Of a DNA stretch of 20,487 nucleotides, positions 10,145-19,263 are shown piece by piece. The position numbers were made by a program, and so were the translations under genes. The stretch is from Actinomortierella ambigua (taxonomy: Eukaryota; Mortierellomycota; Mortierellomycetes; Mortierellales; Mortierellaceae): contig JAAAJB010000612.1 in assembly GCA_016098155.1 (NCBI GenBank), forward strand, positions 1 through 20,487. Reading direction: 5' to 3'. Numbering within the stretch: the first letter of the stretch is position 1; every line of letters begins with the position of its first letter. The notes under the pieces were generated by a model. The model did no database searches. It saw nothing but the letters and a program-made list of their open reading frames with translations, and was not told the DNA's origin.

Positions 10145-10690
10145 CTAGGCCTCCTTCTTCTCGCTCGTACCGCGCAGCACCTTGTCTGTTCTGGTCTCCA
10201 TACGCACATTCGAGTACAGGCGCATGCAGCTGCACTTGTCATGGATGACCGCGTGACAGGCCTCGAGCGCACGCAGGACGCGCGGCATGGGGCCCTCGAG
10301 CGAGGTGCCGTGACTGTGGATCACGTACGTGAAGCCGTGCTGGGCAAGCACCTTTTCAATCTCGTTCATGCACTCGGAGAGCGAGGACTGGCAGTCCTTG
10401 CCCGGGTAGATGGCAAAGTCCACGCGGCAGTGGATGCCGGACGGGGATGACGAGGACAGGGACGAGGATGAGGACGTTGTGCCTTTGACCTCGCCGTGGT
10501 CGTGCTGGTGTTGGTGTTGGTGCTGGTGTTGATGTTCGTGTTCGTGTTCGTGTTCGCATTCGTGTTTGCGGTCGTGGTCATGTTCGTGGTCGTCCTTGTG
10601 CTTGGGGACTTCACACGTCGCGCCGGCGCCGGTGTGGGCTTCGCCTGGCTTGGCCTGGGCGGAGTGGACGGTGTCTTGCTGGGTCGACAT
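10145..10690 (-). CDS. ECM15: ECM15/MTH1187-family (PF01910) protein with His-rich N-terminus
   Basis: An intronless reading frame of 181 aa. Residues 88 to about 175 match the small ferredoxin-like MTH1187/YkoF-type fold that includes yeast Ecm15: CRVDFAIYP at the first strand, then HSHGTSLEGP (yeast LHSAGTTIEGP), then RLYSNVRMETRTDK (yeast VRVHTDIRVGTRTDK). The family is cytosolic, forms oligomers and is described as thiamine-binding; its role in yeast is poorly known. The usual length is about 100 aa. Here about 87 extra residues precede the domain, including 15 His between residues 31 and 65 in alternating H-E/H-Q/H-D form, then a Ser-rich linker (residues 73-84). Start ATG 10690 is the only good one. 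The family call is firm; a metal-binding role for the tail is inference. Confidence 0.92.
   Translation of the reverse strand: MSTQQDTVHSAQAKPGEAHTGAGATCEVPKHKDDHEHDHDRKHECEHEHEHEHQHQHQHQHQHDHGEVKGTTSSSSSLSSSSPSGIHCRVDFAIYPGKDCQSSLSECMNEIEKVLAQHGFTYVIHSHGTSLEGPMPRVLRALEACHAVIHDKCSCMRLYSNVRMETRTDKVLRGTSEKKEA
10496..10600 (-). repeat. His-Glu/His-Gln coding repeat in ECM15
   Basis: Hexanucleotide-like array (CAC/CAT alternating with CAG, CAA or GAA codons) coding residues 31-65 of the ECM15-family protein. The codons vary from unit to unit, which suggests that the peptide is kept rather than being a young slippage product. Confidence 0.8.
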
Positions 10691-10880
10691 GGTGAGAGTG
10701 AGTGAGTGGGTAGGATGGGTGTATTTTTTGAACTTTTTTGTGTGGGAAGAAGATGAAGGAAAAGTAGAAACCAAAGCGAACGAGACAAAGAAAAAAAAAG
10801 TGTAGCTGACTGTGTTTATTTCAACAATGGATCGTCAAAGTGTGTGTGTGCGCACGGTTAGCAAACAACTGAGGTTTTGG
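10691..10880 (-). promoter_or_regulatory. Short gap holding the ECM15 promoter
   Basis: 190 bp between two minus-strand genes. Minus-strand AATAAA at 10819-10814 is a likely polyadenylation signal for the upstream lysine-rich gene, about 60 bases past its stop. No TATA box was recognised for ECM15. Confidence 0.45.
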
Positions 10881-11597
10881 TCATTTGTCTTTCTCTAGCG
10901 GCTTTTGCAGTGGTGATGGTGTATCGTCCTGTTGTGAGTCCGCCGTAGGAAAGGTCGTCTCAGATAAGAGGCCCGCTTCACGCTTCCAAGTCTCCATCTT
11001 CTCCTTCTTACGCTGCTTGCGCTTCCAGTTCTTTTCCTTTTTCCGTCGCTTCAGCGCCTCTATTGCCTCGTCGCTCAGGTCGAGGTACTGTTTCCGTTTC
11101 TTATTGTCATTGGAGGACGTGGCTTCCTTGTGATTATGGTTGAGATATTCGTCCTGCAGCTGCTCCGAAGGAGTTGAAGCGCTGCCATATGGTCTATCAT
11201 CACCACTTTCTTCATCTAAAAGGCGAGAGAGACATAAATAGGGTGTAAGTGGGTCTCTTCAATGGTCTTCCATGTTCTCCTACGTGAAATAGCAATCGCT
11301 CAGACCTACCCACTGCTGATGGTTTGGTCGACGATGGAATTTCCTCCGACTGTGAATTATTGCGCTTTCGCAAGCCGACAAAGCCGCCTTCTACCGTGGT
11401 ATTAATTGGAGTGGTGGTGCTGGGTTGTAATGTTGTCGACAGTGCCTTGTTGCTGTCATGAGTGTCTAATATACATGTTTTTTTTTTTTTTTTTTTTTTT
11501 GTTTTTTTTTTGCAGATACGTCAGTTTGCGTATTACGTCATGGATCATTCTCGCCAGGACACAACCGGTCCATTGATAAGGTACCTTTATCCGACAT
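10881..11597 (-). CDS. Small lysine-rich protein, family not recognised
   Basis: Three exons: 11597-11585 (only 13 coding bases, ATG TCG GAT AAA G), 11465-11310 and 11215-10881, giving 167 aa. All junctions are GT-AG and phase 1, and the first restores codon GAC. The protein starts MSDKDTHDSNKALSTTLQP. It has a Ser/Thr-rich, probably disordered first half, an acidic patch (DEESGDD) and then a strongly basic helix-prone stretch, LSDEAIEALKRRKKEKNWKR, continuing as KQRKKEKMETWK. It ends in an acidic, Pro-containing tail. The basic block could be a nuclear signal or an RNA/DNA contact, but I do not recognise the family. An AATAAA signal follows the stop. It is divergent from NUR1. Confidence 0.75.
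11478..11511. repeat. Near-pure T run (23 T, G, 10 T)
   Basis: It lies in the first intron of the lysine-rich gene, where the minus strand reads as an A run close to the acceptor. On the plus strand it mimics a polypyrimidine tract followed by GCAG, which tempts one to call a plus-strand exon. Confidence 0.9.
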
Positions 11598-11946
11598 GGT
11601 TGACTATTGAAGCCTTGCCTTCCTTCTTGCCAGTGCCTATTATGGTATGCTTGATGCTGGCATTCGTAAGTTGGCGTGGCGATTGAGCAATGCATTGGAA
11701 GCATCTTCAAGTGGAGTTAAGCCCAGGTCACAGTCACAACCCGCCGTTTGGCTTTCTAGGTACTTTGTCCTTCCCTGACAAACGAGAAGCATTCCATCAA
11801 GCATTGGGAGTGGGAAGAGCGACATTTCTATTGCCGCTACTAGAGCTAAAAAAATTGTCTCTTTGTTGTTCTCTTTTCTGGGTCCTCCTATTCTTTCATT
11901 TCGGCTTCCTCATTCCCTCCATTTCATATTTGACCCACACTCGACC
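11598..11946. promoter_or_regulatory. Shared divergent promoter of the lysine-rich gene and NUR1
   Basis: 349 bp between two divergent start codons. No TATA box or known operator was recognised. The open frames through it (both strands) lack splice support and family resemblance. Confidence 0.55.
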
Positions 11947-13866
11947 ATGGCAACCACATCTCCGTCGAGTTCACCACCGCCACCTAAGCAGAGGCTCATT
12001 CGAGCCCGCCCCTTTTATCAGCGCTGGATGCAAGCCCCAGAGGATTGGTCACTGAGGTTTTTGAGCGGTATCGAAGCTCAGGACTGGGACGCACTCCAGA
12101 ATGCCATAAGGTATAGAAAATGGCTGATATCAGGTCCGTTTGAGTGTCTACGTTGCAAACCAACAAATTAACGTTAAAAAATTAATTCTTGTAAAATCCG
12201 ATCCTTTTCTGGTCCTAAAACGAAACCACAACACAAAGCTATCCCATCGTGGTGGGTCTGAACGCTCTAATGATCTCGGTGAATCTGGGCTACTGGTTTG
12301 ACGATCCAATGTCAAATGTGCCAACTATCCTGCGTAACACCTCCTCCTCGCCAGCAGGCTCGTACCATACCAGGCCATTGATCCCAGGGTTTTCAACGCT
12401 GCTCACGTATCTCAAGTCGATCCTAGTGGCCATCAGCATTTTAAACACGTTGTGGTTCGCGTCTGGTCGACGGAATTACCGTATGCTCCAGAGGAGTCTC
12501 CATGTAAGACACACATGCACACAGGCTCATTTCACATGGAAAAGGGCACTTCTGTCCTCCAAAAGAAGAAGAGGAAAGAGAAAAGGCAGCAGACTCGTGA
12601 TGTCCCTAGTTCTTAACGCGTCTTGGTTTTCATCTACTTTCCAGGAACGTCCTCCAACAGCTAATGTTCGGATGGTGGAGATCGAACAAGATGCTTCTCA
12701 TTGGTCGACTCGGTTCCCAGGACGACTTTTGTAAGCTTCTTTTTTCGTTTGTTACGGGTATTTCTCCTCGCCACCTTTATCCAGTACCAGATCTTGGGGG
12801 ATGGCCGGTTCGCGCCGATCACCTCGATTGCTCCGATGACGTGATGTGATCACTTACCCCCCTCTCTCGCATAAAAACTCTTACGATCTAGGTACCCATT
12901 CTATGTCGTCTTATTCCGCAGAAGACCTGTCCGCTCGCAGACAATTAAGGTGTGGGAGATGTCCGTCTGGAATCCGTCGATTCTTAGCCGCAACATTTTT
13001 TGGTAACTCGATCTTGACTAGCATGTTACTTGTGTGAAAAGGGTCGATTGGATTGGCCCCATACCCCCCTCCTTCCTCGACCTGCCTTGAAAGACTCACG
13101 ATCCCCTTTCTGTTTTGGTTTTCTCTTTTTTTTTATGGCTTGGGTCGTCGCGTGGATCTTGGTCAATAGTGGGTTCTCTCCGGCCCAAGTGCTGATCATG
13201 GCTGCTATGGATGACAGTAACTTTTACCTGTTTGCGCCCCTGGCGCTGTTTGTGGCTACTCAAGTGTACTTCCTTACCTCCACATACCAAGCATACCTTA
13301 AGGTAAAAAAAAAAAAAAAAAAAAAAGACTTGATCTACCTATTCGTCCCAGTTTCTCATCCAAACCATTCATTCCTCCTACTCACCTCCAACTTTCAGGA
13401 CAAGCAAATCCTGTTTTCTGAGGTGTACCGTGAGTACAACCAACGGTTCGTTCACCCACGCCTGTTTGTCCAAAAGTTTGACAAGCAAGTGTCTGCCGGT
13501 AGCACCTGTATGACCGATCTCGACGATGACGAGGATGGCGAGGAAGAAATGGCGGAAGAAGAAGAGGAGGAGGACTACGGCTCAAAAGTGACCGGGACTA
13601 AGCATCGTCGTAGCCGTGCGCCTCCAAGCTATTGGCCAAAAGTTCGTCGTTCACAGAACGAGGTCGAGGACGAGGACGATGAGGACGACGAGGGAGAGGA
13701 GCGCGAGGAGGACGACATTCTCGACGAAGTAGATGAGGAGGAGGAAGACGAGGATGAGGAGCTGGAGCTGGAGGAGGAAGATGAGGAAGATCAAGGTGAA
13801 TACGAGGCACCCAAGACCCCCCACCCCACCAATTCCCTTGCATTTAGCGATGACGAAGACCAGTGA
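11947..13866 (+). CDS. NUR1: NUR1-like nuclear rim membrane protein (DUF2418)
   Basis: Yeast Nur1 sits in the inner nuclear membrane and with Heh1/Lrs4 tethers rDNA and silent chromatin to the rim. Six exons: 11947-12110, 12239-12503, 12645-12730, 12892-13002, 13170-13302 and 13399-13866, giving 408 aa; phases agree at every junction. Family landmarks in order: APEDWSLRFLSGIEAQDWDALQ (residues about 31-52), first membrane span 56-75, second span 106-129, the RRNYRMLQ segment, KVWEMSVWNPS (191-201), IFCGFSPAQV with codon Cys209 split by an intron, third span about 227-246, and EVYREYNQRFVHPRL (261-275). The C-terminal 110 residues are dominated by Asp/Glu with a basic island (KHRRSRAPP). The start has the sequence CCATGG. 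The exon 5/6 intron begins GT plus 22 A. Confidence 0.9.
13305..13326. repeat. A run next to the NUR1 intron-5 donor
   Basis: Twenty-two consecutive A directly after the GT of the donor in the 96-bp intron 13303-13398. Confidence 0.9.
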
Positions 13867-14506
13867 TCGCGAGTAAGAAAGGAGGACTTTTGATTACCAT
13901 TCCTTTGCTCGTACCTTTATCGTTCACCTGCTGGTTTACACGATAGTTATAATAAAAAATTGTATAAAAATTCGATCCGAGTTGTCGGGGACGTGGTTGG
14001 AGAATATCAGGTTGAGGGGAAGGGGGGCTGTAATAGTACACTTTATTGAAGAGAGAGAGAGAGAAAGACGTTGGAATGAGGAGGAACAGAACAAGCGAAG
14101 GCGAATGAGAAAAGGTCCGCACAACACACCCACGCAATGACCAAACATCACGAACGAAACACACAACACTCACACAAGATAAGGATCCTGGGTTGGAGGA
14201 GGAAGAAAGATGAAAAAAAAAAAAATAGAAATAAGTAGTAAAAGAAAGAAGGAAAGAAAAAGAGAAGTTGAAGAAACAAGGATGATAAGAACAAAGGGAG
14301 ACTAAAAAATAAAAAAAAGCAAAATCTCTTACTTTGAAGAATAGCACGTTGTGTCCTTCAAGTTTTTCCTTATCTTGATGAGTCTCGTGGGATTTTTTTT
14401 TTGTCCTTAAAATTTTGTTATGTGGAGAGTGTTTTGTAGGTGAGGTCGATAGGCCTCCGCCCTTTGCTTTGTTTTGCTTTTCCTTCAAGAGTGTCCCAGC
14501 GCAAGT
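13867..14506. other. Convergent 3' flanks of NUR1 and the cyclin gene
   Basis: No gene was recognised. Plus-strand AATAAA at 13951-13956, 85 bases after the NUR1 stop, is a good polyadenylation signal. On the minus strand an AATAAAG near 14047-14041 could serve the cyclin gene, about 460 bases past its stop. A 214-codon minus-strand frame across this region is Phe/Ser-rich low complexity overlapping the 3' UTRs. Confidence 0.55.
13951..13956 (+). terminator. Polyadenylation signal AATAAA for NUR1
   Basis: AATAAA 85 bases after the TGA at 13864-13866 on the same strand. Confidence 0.55.
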
Positions 14507-17500
14507 TCATGTCGAGTGCTGAGGATGGCCGAGAAGTCCTGCTGTCCCTGAGCATGTTCCAGCAGCGGTGGCTGCTGGTCCTTGATGGTTGGACATGCTT
14601 TGATGTTCTTGTTGCCACTGCATTCCAGACTAAAATAAAAAAAATTGCAGGTAAACGATGAGTAGGCTATAAAATAAACGATCCACGTTGTTCAACAGCT
14701 CCGCCCACATAGTCATCTGCCTGTACTTACATGGACTATTAGAGATACATGGGGTGTGTTTGAAGGGGGGGAGATGACGGATGAGGAACGTGGTAAAATA
14801 AATCGTAAAACCATATTTGTCGCAATGCGCAGCCAAAAGGGGTAACGCGGAACGACCGTCCATATCGAAAAAGATATAATCAGTATTCTGTCCTTTCTTT
14901 TTTGGGGATGCACAATAGATGATTTTCAATGCCCGACAAAGGGGAATAGAATTTGAAACTTACATCAACGTCCCGTCGTCGCTTGCATCCCGCAACCGAG
15001 TCCGCACGAGGCATGGCATCATCGACTGTTGCTGCTTCTGTTGATGTGTTCGTTGCTGCTGCCGCATGGTGGAGACTGTGGCCTTGACTAACGCTGGTGG
15101 CACTAGGAGCGATACTACCAGTGCAACACCTGGCGGTCGTTGTCATGGTGGCGGGAGCGGCGATAAGAGAAGGCATCGTCGTCTTCGTGGTCGTTGTCAT
15201 CTTCTTTGACTCGCTTGAGGGATAGGCTTCATCGGCATGATCGGGCGGCGTCAAGACCAGATGTGAAGACAGCGTTGACGAATGCTCTGATGATTCAGTC
15301 ACTGAAACTGTCCGTGGCTGAGGCTGTGGCTGTGACTGTGGCTTTGGCTGTTGAACGAGCAACTGCTGTTCATCTGGTCGAGAGTGGGCCGCTGTCCAAT
15401 ACATGCCTCGGTCACCCTGCTTGGGAGCTCGAGACGGCTGCTGGTGCTGGTGCTGGGAGAGGTCCTTGCTGTTGTAAAGCGCTCCCGCGTCATGCGAGGC
15501 AGCGGTACTGCCATTCAGACATGACGACGACGATGATCCGCAGTTCGTAGACGAAGCAGTCGCAGAGGCTTGCCAACCTTGCAAGTACAGCTGCTGTTGC
15601 TGTTGTTGTTGTTGCTGTTGTTGCAGCTGCAGCTGATGATGACGAACGCGCATCGCGATGGCGGCTGCAGAGGCGGCATCGGCGCTCTGCATGAACCGCC
15701 GGGTTGCCTCCTGGCCGTGGGCGAGCAGCAGGGCTGTCCAGCGCATAAATGTCTCGTGCGAAACAAAGAGAGAGTAGTCGACCAGCTTAAGAAAGACAAG
15801 TTCGTTTGCATTGATCTCCTTGATCGACAGACCGGAGATCTTTGCCCATGCCTTGTTGGAGTAGTTGCGGTCTTGCAAATACTTGCTTGCCACCATCAAT
15901 GCTGCCAAGAATGTGCGCCGTCCGCAGTACAGAATCTTGTTGGTACATGATTGCTGTGGCTGCGGGTGTGGTTGCTGTTGTGGTTGTGGTGGTGGATGGC
16001 ATGCCGATGCCGACGGAGGGGGGCTTGTCGTCGAGTCCGCAGCGGACTCACAAGAGTCAGGGGGACTCATCGAAGCATTCGAAGCCGTCGATACAGGGGA
16101 GGGCAAGGTAGGTGCATGCGAAGGTTGATGAGCAACGTTCAGGGTGGCTGCTGCGCGAAGACTAAAGTAGTCTGTGGAGGAAGAGGTGGCAGAGGAAGGG
16201 ACAACACCTACGGCGGAAGCAGTGGACGAGAAGGTATCTTGCTGGAGGTGCATGGGGGATGGGGGAGGGGTGGCCAGGCCTGCTGCGTGTGCAGAGAGGA
16301 GCTGGTAGTTGTGGTACAGCTGGTCATTGCGGCGCTTCAGGAACTCACTTGGGACCTTGTTGCGAATCTTGTACAGGTAGTAGAGGGCCGTTTGAAGGGT
16401 CGAGTAAGATGAGCGCGAGCGCTTGAGTGTCTCTTGTACAAAGGTCCGAAGAGGCAAGGCCTTTTGTTGCTGTTGTTGGGGAGACAAGGAAGGGTTGGCG
16501 CAGGTGTTGGGGGGAGGGGGCCAGATGGACTCGATGACCACCGTAGCGGTATCTAAAAGACCATCAAGACGTTGCAGCAAAGCAGCATCGGCTGTATCGG
16601 TTAGCAAGGACGATGTGGGATGGCAGGATAGGATGTGGACAGGGTTGAAGTTCATGGCGGTATGGAAGTGTTTGCAAGGATAGGGGTGAGTCAAAGGGGG
16701 AGTGGTTGAAAGAGGAAAAGAGGGATGGATGTTTAAGATGCGACATGCACAGACAGAGAGGGTGGTGCGATGCGGCGCCGGGGGGGTTCCATAAATGTCA
16801 TTTCTCGAGGGAGATGATTGCAAATGCGACAAGGGGCGACTCGTTCCCATGAGGGGGAGTGCGTTAGAGCGAGACAGAGATGGAGTGCGTATGTTTGTGT
16901 GTCTGAGTAAGAGGTGCGCATTCCCCTCTTTGGACATGTCAATCGGCCATTGTGCGGGGTTGTCCATCCATCATTAGAAATCACACATAAGAAGGGGAGG
17001 GGGGGGAAAAGTATGCACGCCTTCTCCGGCAGAGAGTATATAGAGAGTAGAAAAGGTGGCAAACGAAAAAAACAAAGTTCAGACATGGGGGGGGGGGCAA
17101 ACAGCAGCAAAGCCTGTGTGTGTTTGTTTGCTCTGTCATCCACTCATTTCTCTCCCTCTCTCTCTCTCAGCCCTGATCATTCAGGTCGGCGCGCAGTGAC
17201 TGTGCACGCGTTGCACATCGAGAGAGAGAACGACAGCGGCGTTTGCTGACTATGAAGGGGGGGAAAAGGGAAATTGCGGCTTGGAACACACACAATATAC
17301 ACACGCACTGCGGTTGTCGACTGACCAGAGTCTGGCCGAACGAAAGGAATGCTCAATCTCGCACCCTTCCACCTTGGAATACAGTCAATGTTGGGTAGAC
17401 ACATGGACAGACAAACAGCGGAATAGAGTGAACAAGGAGTACCCAAAGCAAAGGAAAGAAAAGAATGCGAGAAAAGATACAAACAAAAAAGAACGAAACA

Positions 17501-19263
17501 ATATACCAGCCAACAAATACAACATTCCATCCTTCTATCCATCCTTCTATCCATCCTCTATCCTGCTGTTTGCCGCTTCTTACCCAGCCTACAATCACTC
17601 CAGCCAATACGCTGCTGCCCTCCAACCATCAAGATTTAGCGGGTAGATCACTGAAACTTCAATAAAATATCAATAACAGCGCCTCCAGGATCTACACGGA
17701 AACAAACTTGGTCCGAAAGGGAATGCCTGCCCCCCTTCCCTCTCATAACTGCTTGTACACCAAAAGCAGAGATGGAGCAACGCGTGACAGGTTCGACAAT
17801 GTGCTGCAGAGTCATTTGCTATTCGCCTTTCTCTTCCCCATCACCTCCAGGGTGCGTGTCTCTCTCTGTGTGTCTCTGTCTCGTATCTGTCTCTCCTAGC
17901 CCAAACTCGTGATGACTGCGTGCTTGTCTCCCCTGGGAGGTACTCTTAATTCGGCTCCGACTAGTAATGCTGCACAACCACGACGACCCACTCGATACAC
18001 ACAATAAGTTATGTCTGTCTACCCTGTCGACTCCTGTTGCTGTACAGACATTGAATGTCATATCCAGTCTCTCTGTGCTCACTGACCGATTCCTTTTTCG
18101 TGTCAATACCCTTTCCACCCATCCATCCAGGTGCCTAGGGAACACATACAGGCAGTGCAATCATTTGTTCGACCTTGGTTGGCTCTCTTTATCTCTTCCA
18201 TCTCGGTTTTCGCTTGCCCCCTCTCGCCATTCTTGATGACTCTCCCCCCTCCCTCTGCTCCCACTTCCTTCTACCACTAGTATTAGCTTGTGTCTCGGTA
18301 GTCGATCCAATTATCTCGGCCGTAAACACAGTAAACAAACGCCAAATTTCTTAGCTGTCCTACCCCCCTTCTTCCCCCCCTTTTTTTTTGAAAGTGTGTC
18401 GTCGTCGACTATCGACGGCTGTGGCGTATAAAGGTATGTCGAATAGTGGGGCTGCGTAGAAAACAAACAACAAAGGGGATACGCATCCTAGAGCACTACG
18501 ACGCGAGCAAAATGATATCCGGACCAATACATGTCCAAACGACTCGCCCTAAGCCAGCCGCTTGTGGGGGTTGCTTTCCCATTCCGTAGAGTGTCCAAAA
18601 TAATTCAGATGAAAGGTGGGTGGATCCTGGTCACTGAAATGTATGCAGAGAAACCAAGTGTGTGCGCGTGTGTGCGTGTTTGTGTGCGCGTGTGTGTGAT
18701 AGAGAGAGAAAGGGTTGGAGGGTTGGATTGGAAATGGACGATGATATATGTACATGCGACTTACCAACAAGGCTGTCGACAAAATTGGCCTTGGCCAACT
18801 TTGGGTCCACTGAGGAGACAGAGGATGAACATCCAGCACTCGATGTGCCGCAGGGATTGCCGGGGGCAGGCAACATAGTTGGACGCGCATGTCGATCACG
18901 CGGAAGACACAGCTGTTGGACTTGGACGCGTGGTGGACACGCAGGGGTCTGTTGCTGTTGCTGTGGCTGTTGCTGCGTTTGGGCCTTCAACTGGGAGAGG
19001 CATGGCGTGGGATATGCCTGCACATGAGTTGGTGGCGGTGCCAAGGGTGTAGTCGCTACAGCGGATGATGCCATCTGTTGGTTCCCATCATACTTTTGAC
19101 AGGACAACAGCTGCTGGAGGGAGTGATGGCCAGGGGTGCAGGGGGGGCTTGGGTTGTTGCCGCTGGGCGGAGCCAATGGTAATACCGGCATAACTGACGA
19201 CGCCAAAGGCAAGGCAGCAGCAGCAACAACCGTCTGGGGATAAAACAAAGCTGTGCTATCCAT
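14507..19263 (-). CDS. PHO80-like (Pcl) cyclin, Pho85-type kinase partner
   Basis: Three exons: 19263-18765, 16552-14964 and 14629-14507, giving 736 aa. Pcl cyclins bind Pho85/Cdk5-type kinases in nutrient and cell-cycle control. Exon 1 (residues 1-166) is Pro/Gln-rich and ends KLAKANFVDSLV. The splice (phase 1, codon GAT) joins it to TATVVIESIWPP, the usual run before the box in fungal Pcls. The PHO80-type cyclin box (about 200-445) is split by a roughly 100-aa Pro/Ser/Gln insert: TFVQETLKRSRSSYSTLQTA with LYYLYKIRNKVPSEF, then YCGRRTFLAALMVASKYLQ with NYSNKAWAKISGLSIKEIN, ending ETFMRWTALLLAHG. A polyQ run, Ser/Thr/Gln low complexity and KRRRD (possible nuclear signal) follow. The last exon gives SGMQWQQEHQ onwards to a TGA at 14507. 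An ATG at 16655 would allow a shorter form. A stop in frame precedes the ATG at 19263; an extra upstream exon cannot be excluded. Confidence 0.88.
15588..15634 (-). repeat. PolyQ-coding CAG/CAA tract in the cyclin
   Basis: The minus strand encodes a run of about 11 Gln after QLQLQ, using mixed CAG and CAA codons, just after the cyclin box. Confidence 0.85.
17525..17563. repeat. Short tandem of CCTTCTATCCAT
   Basis: Near-perfect 12-base tandem copies in the cyclin intron. Confidence 0.75.
18656..18720. repeat. Alternating TG/CG tract followed by GA tract
   Basis: About 43 bases of alternating purine-pyrimidine TG and CG steps, then a short GA tract, inside the cyclin intron next to its donor. 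Sequences of this kind can adopt Z-DNA. Confidence 0.75.

Larger units (their letters stand above)
16553..18764 (-). other. Cyclin intron 1 (2212 bp)
   Basis: The donor is GTTG|GTAAGTC and the acceptor TCTTTTAG|AT. It contains a TATATA motif on the minus strand near 17035-17045, which could drive a shorter transcript starting at ATG 16655; a TATAAA on the plus strand near 18427; a CCTTCTATCCAT tandem (about 17525-17560); and a TG/CG alternating tract (18656-18698). Open frames in it, on either strand, have no recognisable product. Confidence 0.75.

Noticed and set aside
11516..11686. Plus-strand exon after the T run and GCAG (IRQFAYYVMDH)
   Set aside because: The NUR1 N-terminus at 11947 matches the family, and the minus strand has a phase-consistent start exon here. 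No plus-strand donor joins it to NUR1 in frame.
13844..14488. 214-codon minus-strand frame between NUR1 and the cyclin
   Set aside because: It overlaps the end of NUR1 and both 3' UTRs and encodes Phe/Ser/Tyr-rich low complexity without splice support.
16656..16967. N-terminal extension of the cyclin starting at ATG 16967, in frame with the box exon
   Set aside because: The residues look like random Pro/Ser/His sequence, lie between a good acceptor at 16553 and the upstream exon, and the splice from 18765 explains the conserved run better. A shorter form from ATG 16655 remains possible.
18631..18764. Read-through of cyclin exon 1 past 18765 and a short exon after the acceptor near 18633
   Set aside because: Read-through crosses a GTAAGT donor into TG/CG repeats; splicing to the acceptor near 18633 gives a stop after nine codons, whereas the 16552 acceptor restores a conserved motif.
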